Of a DNA stretch of 64,000 nucleotides, positions 17,410-26,426 are shown in pieces; the first letter of the stretch is position 1; every line of letters begins with the position of its first letter. The position numbers were made by a program, and so were the translations under genes. Source of the stretch: a bacterium (GTDB lineage: Bacteria > Electryoneota > Electryoneia > Electryoneales > Electryoneaceae); NCBI GenBank assembly GCA_020444265.1, contig JAHLLH010000003.1, positions 124,001 to 188,000 of the forward strand, read 5' to 3'. The notes below the pieces were generated by a model. It made no database searches. It was not told the origin of the DNA and saw nothing but the letters and a program-made list of their open reading frames with translations.

Positions 17410-18899
17410 TCCTCGATCTGGCTCCATAGAACACCCCAACGGTACCCGACGGGCATGGGTGCCATGGGACGGTTCGGAAAGTGGGTTTTTCGCAGGATGA
17501 CTGGTTGTTCGCTCGTTGGGACACGGGTCAGGAGCGACCTGTTGATCCCTATACCGAGCGAATCGCCATAGCTGGACAGCAGGTTGACAATGAGGGTGTC
17601 CGTTTTCGCCATGCTCGCATCATCCCACTTTTCCGGGGTGTCAAAGGGGAGGACGGTTCCGACTCTTCGTGCCAGCAGACGCAGTCCGGCCTGAGCTTGA
17701 ATGTGGTCTCGCCACATGGCTGACTCACGTTCGACCGTGGCAGATTGAACAACATCGGATTTTGCAGCAACCTGGTAAAGTGTTTCAAATTCGGCGAGGA
17801 AGAGAATCTCGTTGCGGAGTCGTCTCGCCAGCACTGGTTCGGGTGCATTGACCAGGGGGCGTGGTGAGACAGCAAGTTTTGTGACGACCTCCCCAACTGT
17901 CCACATATCAATATCGAACCCTGAAAGGTGAACGAGGGGACGGTCATCGGCATGAAGCGAACCCTCGGCCATTTCTGCTGCGGGGATAGCAAGATTAAAT
18001 TGGGCAGTTAGAGGGGCATCATCCTGTGAGGTGGATGGAAGTAGCGCTCTAAGTTCCTGAGTGAGAGTAAAGAAGGGGGCCTCTTCAATGTCAATAGATC
18101 GTCCTCGCATAGCCCGGGCAACCAACGCATCCTGGAGGGCCTGACGCTGCCGTTTCTCGATTACTCCTCGCACGTTGTTCACCTTGTCCGACAAACGGAG
18201 CGAGTCGGCAGCGGCTGATCTTCTGGACTCCACTTTCTGCACGAGCCACCATGATCCATCGAGAAAGAGCGGTATGCCGACTTCGCCCGGGCGAAGGTTG
18301 TAGCAATGTTGTTCAAAAAGGGGTGAAGATTGGTTGTAGCTGAGCGCTTGATGTTCGATGAAACGGACACCGTTTGGCGATGGATTTGAAACATGGCTGA
18401 ACGGGATACTCTGGGCTGATTTATGGAATGCCTCGGCAGCGTTGAGAGTATCAGGGAATATCCAGGCATTCAACAAGAGATCCTGATCAAGTCGGTCGAG
18501 GTGGACACGAATCAGGGAATCGCCGACAGGGGGCAGAGTGGCGAGCTCACGCTCGAGGTAGGCTTCGACCACCGCCTCACGATGCAGCTGATCGACTAGA
18601 TCCTTGATTCCCGGCGCAGAAGCCATACCTTCTTCACGGGTCATCTCGGCCAGCAGCTTTTCTGTGAGCATGGCCTGAAGGTAGCCTTCCGCAGCAGAAA
18701 GACCCTGCCCCACATGAGGCGTGCTGCGGAAGCGATTGCTGAATTCTGACATGCGGATTGTATCATCCGCAACCCAGGCGAGAGCTGGATCATCGGGGGA
18801 GTAGGTAGCCTTTTTCTCATCTTGGTTGCCACACCCTGCAAAGGCGAAAAGCAGAGGAAGAAAACAGGCAGCCGATGCAGGTTTGAGGCGGAATTTCAT
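17406..18899 (-). CDS. SurA-like lipoprotein (parvulin-type chaperone/isomerase)
   Basis: This 497-aa protein has a lipobox FAFAGC (Cys near residue 23). The N-terminal ~100 residues match SurA_N-type helices (WVADDTIRMSEFSNRF, GYLQAMLTEKLLAEMTREEG). A degenerate parvulin-like region with SPLFEQHCYNLRPGEVG and WWLVQKVESRR spans about residues 170-230. The C-terminal half is helical and not recognised. It probably assists folding of outer-membrane or secreted proteins in the periplasm. Isomerase activity is not certain. It is convergent with the beta-mannosidase and divergent from the oxidoreductase at 19019. Confidence 0.65.
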   Translation of the reverse strand: MKFRLKPASAACFLPLLFAFAGCGNQDEKKATYSPDDPALAWVADDTIRMSEFSNRFRSTPHVGQGLSAAEGYLQAMLTEKLLAEMTREEGMASAPGIKDLVDQLHREAVVEAYLERELATLPPVGDSLIRVHLDRLDQDLLLNAWIFPDTLNAAEAFHKSAQSIPFSHVSNPSPNGVRFIEHQALSYNQSSPLFEQHCYNLRPGEVGIPLFLDGSWWLVQKVESRRSAAADSLRLSDKVNNVRGVIEKRQRQALQDALVARAMRGRSIDIEEAPFFTLTQELRALLPSTSQDDAPLTAQFNLAIPAAEMAEGSLHADDRPLVHLSGFDIDMWTVGEVVTKLAVSPRPLVNAPEPVLARRLRNEILFLAEFETLYQVAAKSDVVQSATVERESAMWRDHIQAQAGLRLLARRVGTVLPFDTPEKWDDASMAKTDTLIVNLLSSYGDSLGIGINRSLLTRVPTSEQPVILRKTHFPNRPMAPMPVGYRWGVLWSQIED

Positions 18900-19018
18900 C
18901 GCGTTACCAGGGATTTGTTGTCATCTTTCGTGGAAGCTACGATGGCCGTGCACGACACACAAGAAGATAAGCAGGTTGGACCAGTGATCAGGGCGGGCTG
19001 TCAGCATTTGGAGGACGT

Positions 19019-20116
19019 ATGAAAAAGGGAATCGGCATCATCGGGTATGGCGGATTTGGCCGTTTTCTCCACGAACAGTGGAACCGGATGGACAATGCGC
19101 GGGTTGTTGCCGTTGCGGACGAGAACCCTGATCGCAACCCGGGTGGTGAAGTCCAATTCTTCACCGACTGGCGGGAGATGATCCAGCAGGACGAGGTGGA
19201 GATCGTGTCTATCTGCACTCCCCCATCCACCCATGCAGAACTCGCTATCGCCGCGATGGAAGCAGGCAATCATGTCTTGGTCGAAAAGCCCCTGGCGACT
19301 ACGGTCGAGGATGCAAAAGCGATTGTTGAAGCACGGGAACGGACCGGTAAAGTGGCCGCGGTCAACTATATGCTTCGCTTCAATCCCATCATTGAACAAA
19401 TCACCGAGTGGGCTGGCAACAAAATGTTCGGTCCCCTGCGTCGCGCGGTGGTCGAAAACTACGCGCAGGATGAAACCCTTCCTCCAAACCACTGGTTCTG
19501 GAATGAAGCGATTTCCGGTGGCATTCTGGTTGAACACTCAGTTCATTTCCTTGATATCGTCGATCAGCTCGCCGGTTCACCGGTGCGACGTGTGCAGGGT
19601 GCGGCCAGCAATCGTAACGAGCAACAGCAAGACCAGGTAATGGCATTGGTTGAGTATGAGGATGGCCTGATCGCCAGTCATTACCACGAGTTCGCACGCC
19701 CTGCCATTTTTGAGCGAACCACCATTCGACTCTTGTTTGATGCCGCCGAGTTTGAGCTGTATGGTTGGATTCCAACCGAAGGTTGGGCTCATGCGCTCGC
19801 CGCCCCGGAAACCGAACAAGAACTTTATCGGCTGCCGAACTACCAGTCCGATGCACGACAACCACTTCATGGTGGTCGTCGGCTTCGTGTCCTTTGCGGG
19901 GGACGGCCCTACGAGGCGACCTCTAGGACGACTGGACGGTTCCGTCTGGAGGACGCCAAGTTGAAGGTTTATGCAGACAGCCTGCGGGCCATGATGAACG
20001 ATATCATCCTGGCCATCAGCGATTCGAGCCATCAGCTACGTAGCCCGCTGGAGGCGGGTGTTCAAGGCCTCAGGGTTGCCCTCGATGCACGCGCAAAAGG
20101 GCAGCATGAAGAATAG
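19019..20116 (+). CDS. Gfo/Idh/MocA family NAD(P)-dependent oxidoreductase
   Basis: This 365-aa cytoplasmic dehydrogenase has the N-terminal Rossmann motif GIIGYGGFGRF (residues 4-14), the SICTPPSTHAELAIAAMEAG block, and the family signature EKPLATTVEDA. The Gfo/Idh C-terminal domain follows (ISGGILVEHSVHFLDIVDQL). The family oxidises or epimerises sugars and inositols, and the substrate here is unknown. The start lies behind GGAGG. It is a single gene closed by a strong terminator. The odd basic stretch around residues 280-305 reads through into a normal C-terminus, so I see no frameshift. Confidence 0.85.
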   Translation: MKKGIGIIGYGGFGRFLHEQWNRMDNARVVAVADENPDRNPGGEVQFFTDWREMIQQDEVEIVSICTPPSTHAELAIAAMEAGNHVLVEKPLATTVEDAKAIVEARERTGKVAAVNYMLRFNPIIEQITEWAGNKMFGPLRRAVVENYAQDETLPPNHWFWNEAISGGILVEHSVHFLDIVDQLAGSPVRRVQGAASNRNEQQQDQVMALVEYEDGLIASHYHEFARPAIFERTTIRLLFDAAEFELYGWIPTEGWAHALAAPETEQELYRLPNYQSDARQPLHGGRRLRVLCGGRPYEATSRTTGRFRLEDAKLKVYADSLRAMMNDIILAISDSSHQLRSPLEAGVQGLRVALDARAKGQHEE

Positions 20117-20122
20117 TTGGAA

Positions 20123-20157
20123 GGCCCCGTCACTAATCCTGACGGGGCCATTTTTTT
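20123..20157 (+). terminator. Intrinsic terminator
   Basis: A 9-bp perfect stem GGCCCCGTC / GACGGGGCC with a 9-nt loop is followed, after one A, by seven T residues. It ends the oxidoreductase transcript. Confidence 0.92.
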
Positions 20158-20190
20158 GGTCGCAGGGATTGTTCACCAGTGGGGAGTAGC

Positions 20191-22749
20191 ATGAAACGTT
20201 CATTCATGGTTTTCCGGTTTATTCTCCTGCTTTCAGCCTCCCTCGTTGCCAGCTCCTGCACAATCAAGGCTCCGCAGAAGCGTGATCCTCAGTTTGCCCA
20301 CTCTTATTCTGGGGACAATGGTACTCTGGAAATCGGAGGACCATACATCGGGGCGGAGTTTCATCGGTCGCGAGCGGTACCCTCTCGAGTTTCCTTCTAC
20401 AAACCTGTCGCCAACAGTCTTGACCCGAGCACGGACTACTGGAAGCGGGATCAGTTTGTCGCACTGCATCTTGAAGTTGCACGTGAAGGTAGTGGCGAAT
20501 CCGTGACAAGTCTGCTGGATACTCTCGCATTTGACTACACCTGGACCCCAGCCGATGCACGATTTAACGGTGTTGCGGCAGGACTGCCAATGGACGTGTC
20601 CTATGCCTTTGGCGATTCACTTCCCTTCATGGAACTATCTATCCGGCTGGTCAACACGAAGCCGGACACCCAGTCTATCCGTTTGGATCTTTCCTTTGAC
20701 CCTACACTTAAGACCAGCCATACCTATGCGTCCGTCATGCCGGATTACCGTGTCGATCATGTGCCGATGAGCCGCGATGTTTATCTCCCCTACAGAAGCG
20801 ATGAAGCTGGGTATGCGGTCCTGATGGTCGCGGACCTGGAGCGACGGGTTGGGGGAGATGGATTTGTCTTCTCGTACGGGGAGGGTCGTCCCGTTCAGGG
20901 TTGGCTCGAACGAGAGATTGCCCCCGGAGATACCCTGTCAACCAGTCTGCTTATCGGTACTGATATTCAGGAATGGATGGACCTCTATCGACGTGATTGG
21001 TTTGAGGGGTGGGAGGAGGATCGGGAAGAGTACGCGGCGAGGATCAGTCGAGTTGCGACTCATGATCCAGCTTACCTGCATCGCAGGGAAAGCTATTCTC
21101 AGACCTTCTTCTTGAGTGATCCGGACCTGATCGAAACCCTTTACTGGTCACGTGGGGTGATCGAAGCAACCCAGCATTATCTCGATGGCGAGATTGTCCC
21201 CATGCCATGCCCGGCTCAATACAATTTCTACTTCGCTCATGATGTGCTGGTGACCGACTTGGGGGTTGTCCGTTACGATGTCGAACGTGTCGAAAAGGAC
21301 CTGCGCTTCCTGCAAAAGATCAGCAGTGACACCTTGCTGGCACATGCCTACTACTGGAAAGATGACCGTTATGTGACCGAATTTTGCCAGCACGACAGCT
21401 GGAATCATTTCTGGTTCATCCAGTTGGCTGCGAGCTTCTTACGTCATGGAGGTGATCCTGAGCTGATCAGGTCGATGGTTCCACTTCTCGAAGCGAGCCA
21501 CCGTGCGATTGAATCCCAGCTTGGCAGTGAGGATAACCTCGCCTATGGCATCCGTCCTGACTGGTGGGACCTGGGAACCGTTCCAGGCGCTCGTGCCTAT
21601 TTGACGAGTCACCTGGTTCGAGCGGAACAGGAGTTTGAGGCGATCCAGTTCATGCTGGGAGAACCCATCTCCCCACCGAAGCGTCGGTTGTCCGCCATTC
21701 GTCACGATCTCGCGAACAAGCTGTGGAGCGAGGAAAACGGCTACCTGATGAACACCATCGAGGACACCATCGACCACCACCTCTACTCGGGGTCCCTGCT
21801 TGCGGTTGCCTACGGGTTGCTCGACAGTGCCAAAGCAAATCGTCTGGTAGATACCGCAGCTGATGTGCTATTGGACGAGCAGCTAGGCATCCGGAATGCC
21901 ATGCCGCCTGATTTTCACTTGCTCGAGAAAGAGTATCGCTTCAATGGACCTGAGGCGGGTGGTCCCTGGCTCTATATGAATGGTGCGGTCTGGCCGCAAG
22001 GCAATGCCTGGTATGCCCTTGCGCAATTGGCGGTAAATCGTCCAGATGACGCACTGACGACCCTCAGGAGATACCTCACCCTTGCCGGGATTGCGGCGAG
22101 CCCAAATGGTTTACCTGCCTTCTACGAGTTCCGTCATACGGATGCCAGCGCCCCCGAATATGGCCGTATCGAAAAGCCGACCTTCCTTTGGCATGGCGGC
22201 TGGTACATCCATTGTCTCTATGCGCTGGCTGGCTTGCGAGAAACACCCTGGAACCTGGCACTTTCAACTGACCTGCCAAAAGTGTTGCAAAATGGTGGGT
22301 TTGAGGTGACGACCGATGGGCTGACCAAAGTGAGCTATCGTGGTGAGGGGAAAACCGCATCCAAGATACTCTGGAACGGCCAGCCAGCCCATGCACTTGT
22401 GATTTACGGTACCCCGGGCAGCATCGATGTGGAACTTGGACCACCCACTGAACCTTATCTCGAATCGATCGATGGGATGGTCCGTTCTCTACGTTTGGAA
22501 GAGGATGGAATCACGCTTCGCGCTGCAGTTCAGTTCATCGCGCAGGATCGTGAAGCGAAGGCAACCTATGTATCCCCGACTCATTGTTTGAGCACTGAGT
22601 TGGATGGGGTGGAGCTGCGGTTTTCGAGCGAAGTGATACCGGGTGGTTTCCGAACAACGGTTGCACTGGGCGAGATCGACATGAAGGCCCTGCGTGAGCT
22701 GACCCCCGCTGGGGCATGGGCGCTGGAGTTAAATTTCGCTGGAAGGTAG
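20191..22749 (+). CDS. Lipoprotein of the six-hairpin glycosidase type
   Basis: This 852-aa protein has a lipobox LVASSC. ATG 20191 follows GGGGAG, so the in-frame GTG at 20179 is rejected. A beta-rich N-terminal ~300 residues is followed by a helical (alpha/alpha)-barrel-like region with ESYSQTFFLSDPDLIETLYW, FCQHDSWNHFWFIQLAASF, YGIRPDWWDLG and MNGAVWPQGNAWYALAQLA. The architecture resembles glycogen-debranching, GH63 or GH65-like enzymes. No family is certain and I cannot assign the catalytic acids. It probably acts in the periplasm or on the surface in glycan hydrolysis. It stands alone between a terminator and a regulator gene. Confidence 0.6.
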   Translation: MKRSFMVFRFILLLSASLVASSCTIKAPQKRDPQFAHSYSGDNGTLEIGGPYIGAEFHRSRAVPSRVSFYKPVANSLDPSTDYWKRDQFVALHLEVAREGSGESVTSLLDTLAFDYTWTPADARFNGVAAGLPMDVSYAFGDSLPFMELSIRLVNTKPDTQSIRLDLSFDPTLKTSHTYASVMPDYRVDHVPMSRDVYLPYRSDEAGYAVLMVADLERRVGGDGFVFSYGEGRPVQGWLEREIAPGDTLSTSLLIGTDIQEWMDLYRRDWFEGWEEDREEYAARISRVATHDPAYLHRRESYSQTFFLSDPDLIETLYWSRGVIEATQHYLDGEIVPMPCPAQYNFYFAHDVLVTDLGVVRYDVERVEKDLRFLQKISSDTLLAHAYYWKDDRYVTEFCQHDSWNHFWFIQLAASFLRHGGDPELIRSMVPLLEASHRAIESQLGSEDNLAYGIRPDWWDLGTVPGARAYLTSHLVRAEQEFEAIQFMLGEPISPPKRRLSAIRHDLANKLWSEENGYLMNTIEDTIDHHLYSGSLLAVAYGLLDSAKANRLVDTAADVLLDEQLGIRNAMPPDFHLLEKEYRFNGPEAGGPWLYMNGAVWPQGNAWYALAQLAVNRPDDALTTLRRYLTLAGIAASPNGLPAFYEFRHTDASAPEYGRIEKPTFLWHGGWYIHCLYALAGLRETPWNLALSTDLPKVLQNGGFEVTTDGLTKVSYRGEGKTASKILWNGQPAHALVIYGTPGSIDVELGPPTEPYLESIDGMVRSLRLEEDGITLRAAVQFIAQDREAKATYVSPTHCLSTELDGVELRFSSEVIPGGFRTTVALGEIDMKALRELTPAGAWALELNFAGR

Positions 22750-22895
22750 GGAGGTACGGGCGGTCTTCTTTCCGGGTTTCACGCCCCGCCTAAGCCAGCC
22801 TTACCTCATTTTTTCTTTAGATCGACTTGCAGACTGTCTGGACCTGTCCCATTCTGCGAGTATACTTGCATGCAACAACAGCGGATGATTGGAAT

Positions 22896-23600
22896 ATGGA
22901 TTCCGAAACCTACTGGCATTTGAAAAACTTTAACCTGTTGCAAGCGCTTTCAGATGAGGAACTGAAACGTTTACAGGATATGGTCAACACGGACTGGATT
23001 CGTCGGAAGGATCCGGTCTATCTCCCTGGTGATCCTACTGAATGGGTTTACTTCCTGAAAAAGGGATTGGTCAAACTGTCAATGACGGCAGAGAGTGGAA
23101 AGTCTGCTACGGTAGCTTTGCTGAAGCCGGGGGAAGTCTTCGGTGAATTATCACAGGATGAGTCTCAGCGTTCCAGTATGGAAGCGATCACCCTGAAGAA
23201 CAGTTACCTTTGCCGAATATCCCGGACTGGATTTAATGATTTTGCAAGGAGGAACAAGGATTTGATCCTTTCGGTCAACAAGCTGTTGGGCCTACGCCTT
23301 CGAAAAATTGAAACGGCTGTCTACGACATGCTCTTCCTCGATGTCCCTTCAAGATTGGCGAAGCTACTCTACCAACTCAGCCTTTCTGATTCTATAGAAA
23401 TTAAAAATGGTCGTCTAATCACAATGCCTCTAACTCATCAGGAACTGGGAAACTTGGTTGGAGCGACTCGTGAGATGGTCACTAATGTTCTTGGACGAAT
23501 GGAAGTAGAGGGGCTGATCGGTAAGGATGGAAGAAAGCTGATCATACGTGATATTCGTCGACTGGAAGCCATGAGCCATGGGAAAGGGTTCCAAGCCTGA
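22896..23600 (+). CDS. Crp/Fnr family transcriptional regulator
   Basis: This 234-aa protein has a cyclic-nucleotide-binding-type beta-roll (YLPGDPTEWVYFLKKGLVKL ... LLKPGEVFGEL, residues ~40-105), a long dimer helix, and a C-terminal winged helix with recognition helix LTHQELGNLVGATREMVTNVLGRM. ATG 22896 is chosen. The longer reading frame from 22827 has no ribosome-binding site. No N-terminal cysteine cluster is present, so it is not a [4Fe-4S] FNR, and the classical cAMP-binding Arg-Ser motif is not seen. The effector is unknown. Downstream metal/redox genes, and possibly the TTGAT-type site at 42551, are candidate targets. Confidence 0.88.
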   Translation: MDSETYWHLKNFNLLQALSDEELKRLQDMVNTDWIRRKDPVYLPGDPTEWVYFLKKGLVKLSMTAESGKSATVALLKPGEVFGELSQDESQRSSMEAITLKNSYLCRISRTGFNDFARRNKDLILSVNKLLGLRLRKIETAVYDMLFLDVPSRLAKLLYQLSLSDSIEIKNGRLITMPLTHQELGNLVGATREMVTNVLGRMEVEGLIGKDGRKLIIRDIRRLEAMSHGKGFQA

Positions 23601-23851
23601 TATTCGCTTACCACGGAGCTACTGTAGTCTCCCTCTTTCAGCATCTGGTAGACCTCAAAACTATGTTCCTTCCTGCTGACCTTTTTCGTTCCACCCTGGT
23701 ATTTCTGATTTCGATGGTCGGCTATCTCTTGTCTGCGAAATGAGATCCCCGTCGGAGTCTGGAATTGTAAACCAGTTCACAGAAGTTCTCCTTGTTGTTG
23801 GCTACTCTGTCAGCGTACAGATTGTCAAACATTTCCCTAAAGGAGGACATC
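23601..23851. other. Intergenic region upstream of the membrane protein gene
   Basis: These 250 bp hold no supportable gene. They end in a strong AAAGGAGG site at about 23840. I see no clear promoter, palindrome or terminator. Confidence 0.4.
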
Positions 23852-24322
23852 GTGAAACGTTTTAATCTTATCTCTGCTTTGCTTGCCGGTTTCGCAGGAA
23901 CCGCTGTCATGACTGTGATGATGAAATTAGCTCCCATGATGGGCATGCCAAAGATGAATGTTCCAGGGATGCTGGCTGGATTCATGCACGTTCCCCTATT
24001 TGTCGGCTGGTTGGCTCACTTCATGATTGGTACGACACTCGCATTTCTGTACGCGATACTCTGGGCAACCCGTGGTTCGATTACTGGCTGGCTGAAAGGT
24101 TCCCTGTTTGGCCTGATCCCTTGGCTAATGGCCCAGATCATTGTGATGCCTATGATGGGTGCGCCATTATTTAGTGGTTCAGTCATGATGGCGGCAGGAA
24201 GTCTTGTTGGTCACCTTCTCTATGGTGCGGTAGTTGGATTGATTTACACGCCGCTCCCTTGCCTGGAGGGTATGGATTGCGGTGAACACACGTTAGTCGA
24301 AAAGGGTACTGCAGTCGCATAG
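23852..24322 (+). CDS. Small Met-rich inner-membrane protein
   Basis: This 156-aa protein has four hydrophobic segments (LLAGFAGTAVMTVMMKL, FVGWLAHFMIGTTLAFLY, LFGLIPWLMAQIIVMPMM, MAAGSLVGHLLYGAVVGLIY) and many methionines (MMKLAPMMGMPKMNVPGM). The start is GTG 23852 behind AGGAGG. It resembles uncharacterised small membrane proteins (DUF6789-like) but I cannot name a function. Methionine clusters inside and between helices could bind soft metals such as copper, which would fit the flavoprotein and Cys/His-rich protein that follow. That is inference. Confidence 0.65.
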   Translation: MKRFNLISALLAGFAGTAVMTVMMKLAPMMGMPKMNVPGMLAGFMHVPLFVGWLAHFMIGTTLAFLYAILWATRGSITGWLKGSLFGLIPWLMAQIIVMPMMGAPLFSGSVMMAAGSLVGHLLYGAVVGLIYTPLPCLEGMDCGEHTLVEKGTAVA

Positions 24323-24372
24323 CTTGAACGTTAGCACGCGCCAAAATTGCCAAAACCTTAAGAGCAAATCTG

Positions 24373-24406
24373 GGGAATCCCCTGACCCATTTTTCAGGGG
24401 ATTCCC
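24373..24406. other. 13-bp-stem hairpin before the flavoprotein gene
   Basis: GGGAATCCCCTGA (24373-24385) pairs perfectly with TCAGGGGATTCCC (24394-24406), with the loop CCCATTTT. The left arm contains the shorter palindrome GGGGAATCCCC. No T-run follows the right arm. It may be a terminator for the membrane-protein gene, an attenuator, or a regulator site for the flavoprotein gene that starts 34 bp later. Confidence 0.55.
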
Positions 24407-24439
24407 GGATCAACACAGTCTAGCCACAGGAGTTCCACT

Positions 24440-25834
24440 ATGGAACGCGAACATTTTGATGACATCGTCATTGGGACAGGTCAAGCCGGAAAACCATTGG
24501 CGATAGAGTTGGCAGGTAAAGGTCGACACACAGCGATCATCGAAAAAGGAGCTGTAGGTGGGACATGTGTCAATGTCGGATGTACTCCCACTAAAACCAT
24601 GGTGGCCAGCGCTCGAAATGCGTGGCTTGCCAGGCGTGGTGCTGAGTTCGGCGTGAAGACAGGTGATGTGACTGTCAGTATGGAACAGGTACGGGCGAGG
24701 AAACGGGCTATCGTACACAGCTTCAGTGCGGGTGGGAAGAAGAGTCTAGAAACGACGAAAAACCTAGAGCTGATCCGAGGTACTGCTCGATTCCTCGAGG
24801 CGCGTACGCTTCAAATTGAGTTGCAAGATGGTTCGATCCGCGAACTCGTTGCTAAGCGGATTTTCATCAATACGGGTAACAAGACATTAATCCCCCCGAT
24901 TCCCGGCCTGAACAAGATTCGCTACCTCGATTCAACATCGATTATGGAGCTAGAGGAGGTTCCTGAACGATTGGTTGTTTTGGGTGGAGGATACATCGGT
25001 TTGGAATTCGGTCAAATGTTCCGTCGCTTTGGCAGTGAAGTTGTGATTTTACAGCGTGGCTCCCAACTCCTTATGCGGGAAGACGAAGATATTGCCGAGG
25101 AAGTGACCAGCATTTTACGAGAAGATGGTCTCGACGTGCGGCTAAATAGCGATGTAAAGGCGGTGGAACAATCTGACGAAGGGGGCATTCGGGTATTATT
25201 TGTCAAGGATGGAATAAACCATTTTGTCGAGGGAAGCCATCTGCTTGTGGCGGTTGGACGAACTCCGAACACAAAGGAGCTTGATCTGCCATCAGCAGGT
25301 ATCGTGACCGATTCTCGCGGTGCGATTAGGGTGAATGAGCAACTCGAAACGAGCGTTGCTGGTGTCTATGCATTGGGCGATGTTAAGGGCGGGCCAGCCT
25401 TTACGCATATCGCCTACGATGACTACCGGATCCTAAGGAGCAATCTGCTCGAGGGTGGCCGAAGGACAACAAACGATCGCGTACTGCCATATACCGTCTT
25501 CATTGATCCACAACTGGCGAGGGTTGGTATCAGTGAACGAGAAGCACTTGCCAGCAACCTCCCTGTTCGGATACAGCGAATGAAGATGAGCCATGTCGCG
25601 ATGGCCTTGGAAAGGGATGAAGCACGCGGATTGATGAAAGTTATCGTGCATAAGGAAACGGGGCATATCCTCGGTTTTGCTGTTGTTGGTGCAGAAGGTG
25701 GTGAGCTGATGTCAACTGTTCAGGTTGCCATGATGGGAAACTTACCCTACACAACTTTACGCGATGCTGTTTTTACGCACCCAAGTTTTGCAGAATCCCT
25801 GAACAACATCTTTACACTGCTGGATGCAGCCTAG
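24440..25834 (+). CDS. Pyridine nucleotide-disulfide oxidoreductase, MerA/Lpd-like
   Basis: This 464-aa class I flavoprotein has the FAD motif IVIGTGQAGKPLAIEL at the N-terminus, the redox-active pair in GGTCVNVGCTPTK (residues ~40-52), the NAD(P) motif VVLGGGYIGLEFGQMF, and the dimerisation domain with AFTHIAYDDYRIL and FTHPSFAESLNN. It lacks the N-terminal heavy-metal domain and the C-terminal Cys pair of true MerA, so mercury reduction is not supported. It may be a MerA-like thiol or metal-stress reductase. The replacement of the usual helix ...HP(T)..E by HPSFAESLN is normal for this subgroup. Confidence 0.85.
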   Translation: MEREHFDDIVIGTGQAGKPLAIELAGKGRHTAIIEKGAVGGTCVNVGCTPTKTMVASARNAWLARRGAEFGVKTGDVTVSMEQVRARKRAIVHSFSAGGKKSLETTKNLELIRGTARFLEARTLQIELQDGSIRELVAKRIFINTGNKTLIPPIPGLNKIRYLDSTSIMELEEVPERLVVLGGGYIGLEFGQMFRRFGSEVVILQRGSQLLMREDEDIAEEVTSILREDGLDVRLNSDVKAVEQSDEGGIRVLFVKDGINHFVEGSHLLVAVGRTPNTKELDLPSAGIVTDSRGAIRVNEQLETSVAGVYALGDVKGGPAFTHIAYDDYRILRSNLLEGGRRTTNDRVLPYTVFIDPQLARVGISEREALASNLPVRIQRMKMSHVAMALERDEARGLMKVIVHKETGHILGFAVVGAEGGELMSTVQVAMMGNLPYTTLRDAVFTHPSFAESLNNIFTLLDAA

Positions 25835-25914
25835 ATCATTCTCGAAAGCCATGAACGACTGGCTTTGGCTCAGATACAGTTGAACAGGACCAAACTGATA
25901 CGAAAGGATAGACC

Positions 25915-26337
25915 ATGATGCTGATAAAAAACCTTCTCGTCGCTGCTGTTCTGGGAACCATTGTTGCGGCAATGGCGAGTTTCGCTGAAGAACCAACGCC
26001 AATGAAGCCTATGAATGGGGAGATAGAAAAAGGCAGCCTTGCTTGGGTATACAGTGCTGATACGCTCTATGCCTGCTCACATCATCCCTCGATGGTGACA
26101 AACATGGAGCATCGAACATGTACGGCTGCAGGATGCTCGATGGAGATGATTGCCATGTCCAAGGAGGCTGTTGAGGCATTCAGGGAAACAAAACCGGTTG
26201 GCTGTGCCCATTGTTCACTAGCTGTCGCAGGTTCTACCGAAGCAACAGAATGCCCCTTTTGTAAAATGGCCCTCATGAAGGCAGAAAAGGGTGAAGAACA
26301 TGGACATGAACACAAGGTGATGAGTGCGGATGAGTAA
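25915..26337 (+). CDS. Exported Cys/His/Met-rich metal-binding-like protein
   Basis: This 140-aa protein has a signal peptide (LLVAAVLGTIVAAMASFAEE). The mature part contains YACSHHPSM, TCTAAGCSMEM, CAHCSLAV and CPFCKMALMK. The pattern resembles the heavy-metal-binding domain found in CusB/CopA-like proteins (CPMHP...CPxCGM), but the arrangement is unusual. The C-terminal tail is His/Glu-rich (EEHGHEHK). A periplasmic or membrane-anchored metal scavenger is likely. The start ATG 25915 follows AAGGA, and ATG 25918 is an equal alternative. It sits 80 bp downstream of the flavoprotein and is probably co-regulated with it. Confidence 0.65.
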   Translation: MMLIKNLLVAAVLGTIVAAMASFAEEPTPMKPMNGEIEKGSLAWVYSADTLYACSHHPSMVTNMEHRTCTAAGCSMEMIAMSKEAVEAFRETKPVGCAHCSLAVAGSTEATECPFCKMALMKAEKGEEHGHEHKVMSADE

Positions 26338-26426
26338 TACAGCCGCTTGTATCATTCAGTCATGTTTTCTAAAGGATACCGCTCTTCGTTCTCCCAGCAA
26401 GAGTCAGGTTGGGGGATGGAGAGCGG

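Noticed and set aside
19850-19930. Possible compensated frameshift in the Gfo/Idh gene
   Set aside because: The basic stretch resembles the loop before the last helix in family members, and the following EDAKLKVYADSLRAMM is normal in the same frame.
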